Shown here: positions 26,320 through 34,046 of the stretch, in pieces
How the letters are laid out: the number at the start of each line of letters is the position of its first letter
Numbering within the stretch: position 1 is the stretch's first letter
From: Halobacillus karajensis
Lineage (GTDB): Bacteria > Bacillota > Bacilli > Bacillales > Halobacillaceae
Direction: 5' to 3'
DNA length: 64,000 nt
Assembly (NCBI RefSeq): GCF_900108515.1
Contig: NZ_FNWW01000001.1
Location: 744,001 to 808,000, forward strand
Notes under the pieces: generated by a model
What the model was told of the DNA's origin: nothing
Databases searched by the model: none
What the model saw: the letters and a program-made list of their open reading frames with translations, nothing else
Translations under genes and position numbers: made by a program

Positions 26320-27630
26320 TTATACGTTGAAAGATTGGAAAATGTTTTTTTCATTTATAGGGAATACTTCGCGTCCAGTAAGATGATTAATAATGACCTT
26401 ATTCCTATGGATCGACAACCCTAGGTTGGTCGACCCAACACCATGAGTGTGTGAGATGCCACTATGAACATAAATTTCATTCGCTGTCTCTTTCGTTTTC
26501 ACAAGTCGATAATCTTTCGTCACTTTGTATCTGCCTTTTTCATCCCATTCTAGGAAATCTGCCAAATGATGTACAAAATCAGGAACATATGGTTTATATC
26601 CAGTAGCGGCAATAACGAGATCACTATGATGGGTAAATGTTTCTCCCTTCTGATAGTGATAACATTCTAATTCATATCCCCCCTCCACTTTAGGGCGGAT
26701 CTCTTTCACTTCACTTAATACTTGCAATCCTATATTCAACTCTTCACGCCCGACTGAATATTCATAGAGCAGGTTGTATATATCATTGATGGTATGATTG
26801 CTGATTCCTTTGTAATATAACCCTTGACTTGCGAAAATTTCATCTTTTTGGTGTTGGGGAAGCTGATAAAAATAATTCACATAATCCGGTGAAAAATGCT
26901 CAAGGCTTAATTTGGATTCCTCCATTGACTCAAAACCCGCGGAACGTGTGATCCAGTCGAGTTGGTAGCCACAATCACGCTGTTCTCTTAAAAGCTCACG
27001 GAAAGCCTCCGCAGCACTTTGTCCAGAGCCCACAACGGTTATCGAATCCGCTTTACGGCAACGATCCCTATTCGAGAGGAAATCTGCGGTGTGAAAGACG
27101 TCCTCTGAAGAAGCATTTCGGAAAGATTGTGGCATGACGGGAACACTACCAGTTCCCATTACTAAATTTTTCGTACAGTAAACCTCCACCTCTCCACTGT
27201 TCATATGTGTCACTTCCACTTCAAAGAGTTCCTTATTATCCTTATAATGTCGGATATTTGTCACTCTTTGACCAAATTGGCAGCTATCCAGCTGCTTCGC
27301 TACCCATTGACAGTAATCATTGTATTCTCTCCGGGGAATATCAAGACGCTGTAGAAAATAAAACTGATACATCCGTTCATTCTTGCTGATGTAATTTAGA
27401 AAACTGTACGGATTTGTCGGATCAGCCATTGTAACCAAGTCTGCAATAAAAGGGACTTGCATTTTTGTTCCTTCAATTAACATTCCCGGATGCCAGTCAA
27501 ACCCTTCCTTTTGTTCAAAAAATAATGGTTCCACTCCATCTATTTCATCAAGCAAGGCTGCCAAACTTAAATTGAACGGGCCGATGCCTATGCCAATTAA
27601 GTCATAAATCTTTTCTTGTTGGTCCATCAT
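26320..27630 (-). CDS. Lysine/ornithine N-hydroxylase (siderophore-type flavin monooxygenase)
   Basis: A 436-residue flavin- and NADPH-dependent enzyme of the IucD/PvdA/SidA family, which hydroxylates the side-chain amine of lysine or ornithine to make hydroxamate ligands. It has the FAD motif GIGIGPFNLSLAAL (with the family's substitution of the last glycine), the NADPH motif GSGQSAAEAF and the C-terminal ATGYKPYVP and THGVGSTNLGLS segments. The start ATG 27630 follows AAGGAG. No siderophore synthetase, NRPS or Fe-uptake gene is beside it, and I see no convincing Fur box upstream. Lying next to the arginine operon, ornithine is a possible substrate, but this is weak inference. Confidence 0.85.
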   Translation of the reverse strand: MMDQQEKIYDLIGIGIGPFNLSLAALLDEIDGVEPLFFEQKEGFDWHPGMLIEGTKMQVPFIADLVTMADPTNPYSFLNYISKNERMYQFYFLQRLDIPRREYNDYCQWVAKQLDSCQFGQRVTNIRHYKDNKELFEVEVTHMNSGEVEVYCTKNLVMGTGSVPVMPQSFRNASSEDVFHTADFLSNRDRCRKADSITVVGSGQSAAEAFRELLREQRDCGYQLDWITRSAGFESMEESKLSLEHFSPDYVNYFYQLPQHQKDEIFASQGLYYKGISNHTINDIYNLLYEYSVGREELNIGLQVLSEVKEIRPKVEGGYELECYHYQKGETFTHHSDLVIAATGYKPYVPDFVHHLADFLEWDEKGRYKVTKDYRLVKTKETANEIYVHSGISHTHGVGSTNLGLSIHRNKVIINHLTGREVFPINEKNIFQSFNV

Positions 27631-27753
27631 CCACTACTCCTTTTGTAACGCTCCTCAGCTCGGGAGAAGTTCCATTCGTTTCTCTTGTTCATTGTGTACG
27701 GGGAAATGGGAATAACCGATTCATTCCGCGGAGAGCGCCCACTTCTCCCCAAA

Positions 27754-27788
27754 TTCTTTTCAGAAAAATGACCAATTTCTGAAAAGAA
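27754..27788. repeat. Perfect 13-bp inverted repeat in a divergent promoter region
   Basis: TTCTTTTCAGAAA (27754-27766) and TTTCTGAAAAGAA (27776-27788) are exact inverses around a 9-base spacer. The repeat lies 64 bases before the GNAT start and 124 bases before the N-hydroxylase start. There is no T-run, so an operator is more likely than a terminator. A smaller inverted repeat (TTATG-TTAT-CATAA) follows at about 27800. Confidence 0.6.
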
Positions 27789-27851
27789 GACACTAACCTT
27801 ATGTTATCATAACCACATCCTTACGATAATACCCGGATCATTGGAGGAGTT

Positions 27852-28316
27852 ATGATGAGCCATATAAAGCTAGTAGAAGTTGCAGACCGACGCATCTATA
27901 TGAAGGATCTGCTATTAGCGGATGAGTCAGAAAAGGTTATTGAAGATTATATAAATGAAGGAGATTTATACGCGATCCATTATAATCAAGATCAGGTCGG
28001 TATCTGTTTATTTATTTATCCCGAAGAGACGACCGTGGAAATTAAAAACATGGCCATTCAAGAAGCATACAGAGGAAAAGGATTGGGAACGCAAGTCATC
28101 CAAACGGCATCCCAACTCTTTTGTTCTAAAGGGTATACAGATATGATCGTCGGAACGTCCAATTCAAGCATTGCAAACTTAGCTTTTTACCAGAAATCTG
28201 GCTTTCGCTTTCATAAAATTTATAAAGACTTTTTCTTACGTTATCCTGACCCCTTTTATGAGAATGGGATCCGAGGGATAGATATGGTTGTTTTACACAA
28301 AGCCCTCCTTCCTTAA
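27852..28316 (+). CDS. GNAT-family N-acetyltransferase
   Basis: A 154-residue acetyl-CoA-dependent acetyltransferase. The strand VEIKNMAIQEAYRGKGLGTQ contains the acetyl-CoA loop (R-G-K-G-L-G), and the late NLAFYQKSGFRF motif is typical. GGAGGAG precedes ATG 27852; a second ATG one codon on is equally possible. It is divergent from the N-hydroxylase; hydroxamate siderophore paths need an acyl-transfer step, but this protein looks like a general small GNAT, not the IucB type, so a functional link is unproven. Confidence 0.8.
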   Translation: MMSHIKLVEVADRRIYMKDLLLADESEKVIEDYINEGDLYAIHYNQDQVGICLFIYPEETTVEIKNMAIQEAYRGKGLGTQVIQTASQLFCSKGYTDMIVGTSNSSIANLAFYQKSGFRFHKIYKDFFLRYPDPFYENGIRGIDMVVLHKALLP

Positions 28317-28330
28317 GTTGAGATCATTAA

Positions 28331-28357
28331 AAAAGGGCGATTCCCTCGCCCACTTTT
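28331..28357. terminator. Bidirectional intrinsic terminator
   Basis: AAAAGGGCGA and TCGCCC-A-CTTTT form a GC-rich stem between the convergent GNAT and cupredoxin genes. Confidence 0.75.
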
Positions 28358-28361
28358 GGAT

Positions 28362-28817
28362 TTAATCTACAACAATATAAGCGATCATTGGTCCATTCGA
28401 TTGAATATCCGCATGGGTTGTGCAGATCAGGCGATAGATGCCCTCCTTTTCAAATTGAAGGTCAAGGACTGTCTCTTTCCCTTGCTCGACCACACCTTTG
28501 ACATCTGTGCCTTCAATATAAAACGGATGTTCCTTTCCATTCACCCCATATACGCTCAGCTTGAAGGGCTCACCTTTTTCCACAAAAATCGTTCCAGGAT
28601 CCCATCGATAGGCTTCGATTTGCTTGCCATCAGATGTCTCAGCCTTAAACTCTCCTGTGACCATGTTGATGACTCTCGGCTCCCCATTGACAGGAGCTGT
28701 TGAGGTAGCGATTGCCCCTTTCCAAAAAAAGCTCCCGATAAAATAAGCGGCAAAAGCAATTATAATGGCACCTAGAAGCATCCCTGCTTTCCGGGCTGAC
28801 AATATCCAAGCATCCAC
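28362..28817 (-). CDS. Membrane-anchored cupredoxin-domain protein
   Basis: A 151-residue protein with one N-terminal membrane helix (about residues 12-31) and an outside beta-barrel domain like that of cytochrome oxidase subunit II. A type-1 copper site is likely: His97 (KEHPFY), Cys132 and His135 (CTTH) and Met144 (GPM). The two-cysteine CuA signature of true subunit II is absent, so a mononuclear blue-copper electron carrier or copper chaperone is the better reading. No oxidase genes accompany it. The start ATG 28817 is preceded by TAGGAGGGG. Confidence 0.75.
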   Translation of the reverse strand: MDAWILSARKAGMLLGAIIIAFAAYFIGSFFWKGAIATSTAPVNGEPRVINMVTGEFKAETSDGKQIEAYRWDPGTIFVEKGEPFKLSVYGVNGKEHPFYIEGTDVKGVVEQGKETVLDLQFEKEGIYRLICTTHADIQSNGPMIAYIVVD

Positions 28818-28954
28818 ACATACCCCTCCTAAGTCTGTTTATTCATTTATATGCGAAGAGGCGATGAAAACTTGTCTACTTTTTTACCGATTATGCTGGA
28901 TGAAAGAAAAGAATGCTCTGCCCCATCTTTTTTTTCATCCAACATACAGAAACC

Positions 28955-28992
28955 AAAAAACCTCTACGATCGCTTACGCTGTTGATAGAGGC
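28955..28992 (-). terminator. Intrinsic terminator after the haloperoxidase-like gene
   Basis: On the minus strand CCTCTATC and GATCGTAGAGG form a stem followed by TTTTTTGG, just after the stop at 29005. The stretch 28818-28954 between the cupredoxin start and this stem shows no further feature. Confidence 0.7.
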
Positions 28993-29004
28993 CCTTTTGG
29001 TCGA

Positions 29005-29907
29005 TTAGTAAAATAATTTGGGGTCAATCCACTCGGTGTAAGAAGTAGATTCTTCCATTGAATCTTCATTCAGAAGCAAAGAGTTGCATTGATGTTCAAA
29101 ACGGAAGGGGATGGCCTGACGATAATCTTCTGGATAGACGTTCGCGTTTCGATATTCGATGAAAGGCTGATCCAGCGTATGGCCATTAACATGGTCTTTT
29201 TTCAATTCATCTACAACGATTCTGCCGATCTGTCTTCCCAACCGGAGCCCTTCATCATTATCAACAGGATAGTGTACACCTGCATATAATCTGGAAATCG
29301 CATTTTCCTCAGCTAATTCCTTTATTTTTCTTCTTTCTGCAGGGAAGAAATAGCTGAGTATAGCTTCTGCTGCCCCAGAAATCGTCGCATGGCCGGAAGG
29401 GTAAGAAGGATGTTTTGGTGTACAAATGACCGTTGAAAAGTTAGGGTCCAATTGATTAGGTCGGGGAACAAGCCATTTGTATTTCAATGACCAACACACA
29501 ACGAATGCATCATTCATGCCACTGAAAACCGCCCCTAAGATCCGGGCAGCCCTTGGTGCTTCCACATGATAAGTATCAATAAGACGGTCAACGATGGGAG
29601 TCCATTGTTTAGAAGGAGGCCCTTCCCCCCAATATACGGCCATTTTCTTTTGTTCAGCTGTCAAGTTGGTCTGTGCCTTTTTAACCAACTGTAATTCCCT
29701 GTTCCAATCAATGGATTGGGGATCTTTTATGGCTAAGCGGATCGGACGTCCATCTAATTTTTTAAATCCATGCCTTTGGCTGTGTTTAATAAAGTAAGTT
29801 TTCCATTTACCTGACTCGAATTCGACTCCCTCATTCATTTGTGGAGGTCTCTGTTCACCTGCATAAGGTAAATCGGTCCAATGAGGATATCTTTGCACTT
29901 GAGACAT
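29005..29907 (-). CDS. Vanadium-dependent haloperoxidase / PAP2-superfamily protein
   Basis: A 300-residue soluble protein with the three PAP2/vanadium-haloperoxidase motifs in order: KYKWLVPRPNQ, the PSYPSGHAT loop with the acid/base histidine, and SRLYAGVHYPVD. These residues bind vanadate or phosphate. There is no signal peptide or membrane segment, unlike lipid phosphatases, so it fits the soluble haloperoxidase-like branch. Whether it oxidises halides or hydrolyses phosphate cannot be decided from sequence. AAAGGAGGG precedes ATG 29907. The neighbours are the ABC exporter genes upstream on the same strand, 73 bases away. Confidence 0.78.
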   Translation of the reverse strand: MSQVQRYPHWTDLPYAGEQRPPQMNEGVEFESGKWKTYFIKHSQRHGFKKLDGRPIRLAIKDPQSIDWNRELQLVKKAQTNLTAEQKKMAVYWGEGPPSKQWTPIVDRLIDTYHVEAPRAARILGAVFSGMNDAFVVCWSLKYKWLVPRPNQLDPNFSTVICTPKHPSYPSGHATISGAAEAILSYFFPAERRKIKELAEENAISRLYAGVHYPVDNDEGLRLGRQIGRIVVDELKKDHVNGHTLDQPFIEYRNANVYPEDYRQAIPFRFEHQCNSLLLNEDSMEESTSYTEWIDPKLFY

Positions 29908-29980
29908 TGTCTCCCTCCTTTTTTCTTTATCCTATGCCGGGACAAATGTGGAGGTGTGCAACATACCACAGCATTTGCTC

Positions 29981-31786
29981 TTACCCTGTGTTATCCGTGG
30001 ATTGGGCTAAAATTAAACTGGCATACTGCCCTTCTTTCTCCATTAAGGACCGGTGATTACCTTTTTCTATAATTTTCCCATCTTGCATTACTAGTATAAG
30101 GTCTGCTGATCGTATCGTATGAAGCCGGTGGGCAATAACAAAACTGGTTCTGCCTTTCATTAATTCCGCCAGGCCTGCATTAATTTTCATTTCTGTCACT
30201 GTATCTATACTACTGGTGGCTTCATCTAAGATAAGGAACGAAGGATCGGCAATCATTGCTCGCGCAATCGACAACAACTGCCTTTGTCCATGACTTACCC
30301 CTTTTCCATCTGAATCAAGTACCGTGTCATACCCTCCTGGCAGGCGAGTAATAAAATCATGGGCACGCGCAGACTTAGCCGCTTTCTCTACATCTGCATC
30401 AGAAGCATCTAATCGACCATAACGAATATTTTCACGGATAGTTGTGTTAAACATAGTGGCATCTTGCAACACGACGCCCATCTGACTTCTCAGATTATCT
30501 CTTGATATTTCCTTCATATCGATGCCATCCATTAAGATTCGACCTGAGTCCGGATCATAGAACCTGGAAAGTAAAGATATAATCGTAGTTTTACCAGCAC
30601 CTGTAGGCCCAACGAGAGCTACCGTTTGACCTGCCTCTACAGTAAAATGAATATTTGAAAGGGTCGTCTGTTCTTCTTCATAGGAAAAATCAACATTTTC
30701 AAAAGTGATCTCTCCTCGAATTCCATCCACCGCTTTCGCTGATTGATCATCTTCTTGTTCTTCCTTTTCATCGATGACCTGGAAGACTCTTTCCGCTCCG
30801 GCAACCGCAGAGAGAATCATATTCAACTGGTTGGCAAGATCGTTTAATGGACGAGTGAACTGACGGGAATATGTAGTGAAAGTTACGATCCCCCCTATAG
30901 ATACAAACCCGTTCAAAGCAAGTAACCCCCCAGCTCCGACAATAATCGCAAAGCTAGCATTGTTCAACATGTTCATAAGCTTTGGAATAAAACCCGTGTA
31001 TACTTGTGCATAGTAGCCGGATTGTCTCAAATCCTTATTTTTCCCCTCAAATTCGTGAATGACATCTTCTTCCTTTGAAAACATTTTAATAATGGGCTGG
31101 CCTGAGAACATTTCCTCCACATACCCATTCATCTCACCAAGGTCACGTTGCTGCTTTTTAAAATAAGGACCTGTACGACGGGTAATCCATTTCATCCCAA
31201 AATACATAACCGGAACAATGGTTAGTGTCAACAAAGTTAAAACAGGGCTTAACCAAAGCATTATGACCACTGTCCCGATGATCGTGAGTAAACTAGTAAA
31301 AAACTGAACAACAGCTGTATTAAGAGTACGACTGACATTCTCTATATCATTTGTAAGCCTGCTCATGAGTTCTCCCTGAGGGGTTTTTTGGAAAAACGGC
31401 ACAGGGAGAAGCTGCATGTGGGAAAACAGATGCGACCTCATGAATTGAACGGCATGTTGAGCAATCCCGATCATCCAGTAGTTTTGCAGCCAAAGGAAGA
31501 TAGAATGAAACAAATAAACGGCAAACAAAACTCCAATCATCCCCATTAATGTTTCGAGCTGATAGCTTTCAATAACCAAGTCGACTGTTAAGCCAAGCAG
31601 GTATGGACCTAACAAGGATAATGACGAACTGATGAGAATGGCGACCATAACTAAAGTGAAAGTGATCTTTTGTTCTGTCATATAACGCCATATTCTTAGT
31701 AGCGTTCCTCCTATATTGTCTATTTTAGGAGGGTTTGCCCCAATCACGTGATGGTGCCCGATTTTAGGTTGATTCTTTCCCTTCAT
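29981..31786 (-). CDS. Heterodimeric ABC exporter, subunit with intact catalytic site (YfiC-like)
   Basis: A 601-residue half-transporter: six membrane helices in residues ~35-325, then a nucleotide-binding domain. Walker A is GPTGAGKTT, Walker B ILDEATSSID with the catalytic glutamate, and the switch histidine is in AHRLHTIR; the signature is altered to VSHGQ. It overlaps the upstream partner gene by four bases (ATGA). The pattern, with a weak signature here and a degenerate Walker B/switch in the partner, is that of asymmetric exporters such as BmrCD or TM287/288. The size resembles the B. subtilis YfiB/YfiC pair. Drugs or lipids are likely substrates (family knowledge). Confidence 0.88.
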   Translation of the reverse strand: MKGKNQPKIGHHHVIGANPPKIDNIGGTLLRIWRYMTEQKITFTLVMVAILISSSLSLLGPYLLGLTVDLVIESYQLETLMGMIGVLFAVYLFHSIFLWLQNYWMIGIAQHAVQFMRSHLFSHMQLLPVPFFQKTPQGELMSRLTNDIENVSRTLNTAVVQFFTSLLTIIGTVVIMLWLSPVLTLLTLTIVPVMYFGMKWITRRTGPYFKKQQRDLGEMNGYVEEMFSGQPIIKMFSKEEDVIHEFEGKNKDLRQSGYYAQVYTGFIPKLMNMLNNASFAIIVGAGGLLALNGFVSIGGIVTFTTYSRQFTRPLNDLANQLNMILSAVAGAERVFQVIDEKEEQEDDQSAKAVDGIRGEITFENVDFSYEEEQTTLSNIHFTVEAGQTVALVGPTGAGKTTIISLLSRFYDPDSGRILMDGIDMKEISRDNLRSQMGVVLQDATMFNTTIRENIRYGRLDASDADVEKAAKSARAHDFITRLPGGYDTVLDSDGKGVSHGQRQLLSIARAMIADPSFLILDEATSSIDTVTEMKINAGLAELMKGRTSFVIAHRLHTIRSADLILVMQDGKIIEKGNHRSLMEKEGQYASLILAQSTDNTG

Positions 31787-33423
31787 GCCATCACCCCTTC
31801 TTGTTGCGAACGGTGAATTTCCGCGTAATCCTCATTTTGTCTGAGTAAATTCTCGTGTGTCCCTTGAGCCTTGATTTGACCGTTATGCAGGAAAAGGATC
31901 ACATCGGCATTTTGGATGGAACTCACTTTTTGCGCCACGATAAATACCGTGCACGATTGTTCCTCAAGTGTTTCTAATAATCGCTCCTCTGTATGGGCAT
32001 CAAGGGCACTTGTACTATCATCCAAAATTAGAATGCTGGGCTTACGAATAAGGGCACGGGCAATGGAGAGACGCTGCTTCTGCCCCCCCGAAAACACAAT
32101 TCCCTTTTGTCCTATTTCCGTATCATAACCATTTGGCAGGGAAGCAATAAAATCATGGATTTGGGCCTGCTTTGTTGCCTCCTCTATTTCCTGTAGACTT
32201 GCCCCCTTCTTCCCCCAGCCAATATTTTCTCGGACTGTTCCTGAAAAAAGGTGAACTTCCTGAGGGACGAGACTTATTTGTCCTCTCACATTTTTCACAT
32301 CAAGATTTTCTATTTCCTCTTCATCCAAAAAGAGCTGACCTCCATTTTTTTCATACAAACGAGGGATTAAGTTAAGTAAGGAAGTCTTACCAGCCCCCGT
32401 TTCCCCAATAATGCCAACGGTTTTCCCGGCCTCCACCTGAAAAGTGATGTCTTGTAAAACGGTCTGCTCTCCCTGTTTAAATGAAATGCCAGAAAACCGG
32501 ACGTTCCCTTTCAGAGTTTCGCTCTTGCCCTGTGTCTCTTGAGAGTTTTGTTGTGAGAGGACATCCTCAATTCTTGAAGCAGATGCCTGGCCTCGGGAAA
32601 TGACCATAATTAAAAATGTAAATACAGAAAAAGTAAATAGAATACGCGTCGCATAATTTACCATGGCCACAAGTTCACCAGCTTCTACGGCTGCGCTGTT
32701 CAACATTTGGGCACCAATGAATAGAATAATGAGAATTACGATATTCATTCCAAACATAACGACAGGCATAGCGACTTCCATTAACCAAAGTGCTTTTTTG
32801 TTCTGGTGCACCAAGGACTTATTAGCCTGATGGAATCTCTTTTCTTCATAGCTCTTTCTATTAAACCCTTTGATTAAGCGAATCCCTGATAAATTTTCAC
32901 GAATGATTGTGTTAAGAGCATCCAGCCTCTGTTGGACTCCCTTAAACCACTGAACCCCTTTTGTGAGAATAAAATATAAAAAAAGCAGGAAAACAGGGAC
33001 ACTCCCTAGTAAGATCAAGGCAAGCTGCACATCAATCGTAAAGACCATCACTAGGGCGAACATGATAAAAAGGGGAGCCCTCAGTCCAATTCTCACAAAC
33101 ATAAACAATAAATTTTGTATTTGAATGACATCGTTTGTGATCCTTGTAACAAGACTCGGAGTAGGCAGATGACGAAAATGATGATCTGAAAACTTCTGCA
33201 CGCTTGTAAATAACTCTTTCCTAAGATCGTACCCGACTCCCTGGCTAAGATCGGCAGCAAAAAAGGAGTTTGTCACGCCTGCTGTAAAGGCCAGGAGGGA
33301 TAATCCCAAAAGACCTCCTCCCCAAGTGAGGACAACATAAAAATCCCCGGCTAAAATACCATCATCAATAATCTTAGCCATAAGCAATGGCTGTACAAGC
33401 TCAACAGTCAATTCAATTAACAT
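31783..33423 (-). CDS. Heterodimeric ABC exporter, subunit with degenerate catalytic site (YfiB-like), 5' end out of frame
   Basis: From ATG 33423 the frame codes for 546 residues: membrane domain from within helix 1, then a nucleotide-binding domain with Walker A GETGAGKTS, an intact FSGGQ signature, but Walker B ILDDSTSALD (Asp for the catalytic Glu) and switch IVAQKVSSI (Gln for His). The first ~18 expected residues are missing: they are encoded just upstream in another frame (33423-33476) behind a good ribosome binding site. So the natural gene probably starts at 33476 and carries a frameshift near 33430-33445. The upstream stop overlaps ATG 33423 as TAATG, which could rescue translation. 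Confidence 0.8.
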   Translation of the reverse strand: MLIELTVELVQPLLMAKIIDDGILAGDFYVVLTWGGGLLGLSLLAFTAGVTNSFFAADLSQGVGYDLRKELFTSVQKFSDHHFRHLPTPSLVTRITNDVIQIQNLLFMFVRIGLRAPLFIMFALVMVFTIDVQLALILLGSVPVFLLFLYFILTKGVQWFKGVQQRLDALNTIIRENLSGIRLIKGFNRKSYEEKRFHQANKSLVHQNKKALWLMEVAMPVVMFGMNIVILIILFIGAQMLNSAAVEAGELVAMVNYATRILFTFSVFTFLIMVISRGQASASRIEDVLSQQNSQETQGKSETLKGNVRFSGISFKQGEQTVLQDITFQVEAGKTVGIIGETGAGKTSLLNLIPRLYEKNGGQLFLDEEEIENLDVKNVRGQISLVPQEVHLFSGTVRENIGWGKKGASLQEIEEATKQAQIHDFIASLPNGYDTEIGQKGIVFSGGQKQRLSIARALIRKPSILILDDSTSALDAHTEERLLETLEEQSCTVFIVAQKVSSIQNADVILFLHNGQIKAQGTHENLLRQNEDYAEIHRSQQEGVMA

Positions 33424-33476
33424 TAGAAACAGCGAGATCGTTTATAAGGAAAAGTGTAAGAAAAAATAGTTCGCAT
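33423..33476 (-). other. Displaced N-terminal coding segment of the ABC exporter (or leader peptide)
   Basis: ATG 33476, seven to eight bases after GGGAGG, opens a 17-codon frame giving MRTIFSYTFPYKRSRCF and then stops at TAA, which overlaps the ATG of the transporter frame. Residues 1-13 look exactly like the cytoplasmic N-terminal elbow of YfiB-type exporters, and the continuation (ISLFLMLIEL) is in the transporter frame, so a one-base deletion or a two-base insertion is the simplest account. Confidence 0.6.
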
Positions 33477-34002
33477 TAAAAATCCTCCCAACTTGGGTCA
33501 TTTAATTGCCCCATATACAAAACCTTCCACACACGCCATTCAAAGCAGAACTTTTGTACACTATTAAAACAGCTTAGAAGGTAAAAACACGACCTTATCT
33601 GTCCATTTACCCAGTCGTAACACGGACCGTTCATTAAGTAAAAAGCTTGATGTTATCTCTAGGGGGATTCCAATAAGGGAAGGCGGTACCGGCCATGATA
33701 TCTGGGGAAGATGGCTGATCCGGGAAATGCTACACGAAGACTACGAAGATTTAATGAATGACACCGGTTCCTTGGCGGCACAATTCTCCCTTAAATTTTC
33801 AAAAGTAATGGAGAGGTTTAGGAACAACAGACGATGGGAATGGCTGGTTTACCAAACACCCCTCCTGGTTTAGAATACTGGATAACTAAGAACAGGAGGA
33901 CGACAGTTTCTTTTTGTGAAAGTAGGAACAAGACTCACTCTCCTCCATCAAGCGTTTGGCAAACACCCCAGAGATTTCATCTTAAGACCTGGACAATCTA
34001 AA
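33477..34002. other. Long intergenic region with an unstarted open frame
   Basis: No complete gene is seen in these 526 bases. On the plus strand the frame ending at TAG 33871-33873 is open for about 100 codons with protein-like composition (for example GGTGHDIWGRWLIREML and FSKVMERFRNN) but has no start codon with a ribosome binding site; it may be a gene remnant. The last 120 bases include an isolated AGGAGG (about 33895) without a following frame. The exporter promoter should lie within about 100 bases of 33477 but is not distinct. Confidence 0.35.
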
Positions 34003-34034
34003 AAAAAGACACGCTCTTGATGCGTGTCTCTTTT
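34003..34034 (-). terminator. Intrinsic terminator after the Gfo/Idh/MocA gene
   Basis: On the minus strand AGACACGC and GCGTGTCT form a perfect stem around a 7-base loop, followed by eight T. It lies 12 bases after the stop of the oxidoreductase gene. Confidence 0.85.
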
Positions 34035-34046
34035 ATCAGGCATCTC

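Noticed and set aside
27631-27851. Fur box controlling the N-hydroxylase
   Set aside because: No sequence near the GATAATGATAATCATTATC consensus; the TTATGTTATCATAA stretch matches too few positions.
28765-29016. 83-codon plus-strand open frame
   Set aside because: It reads through the terminator hairpin and the start of the cupredoxin gene, with no family-like composition.
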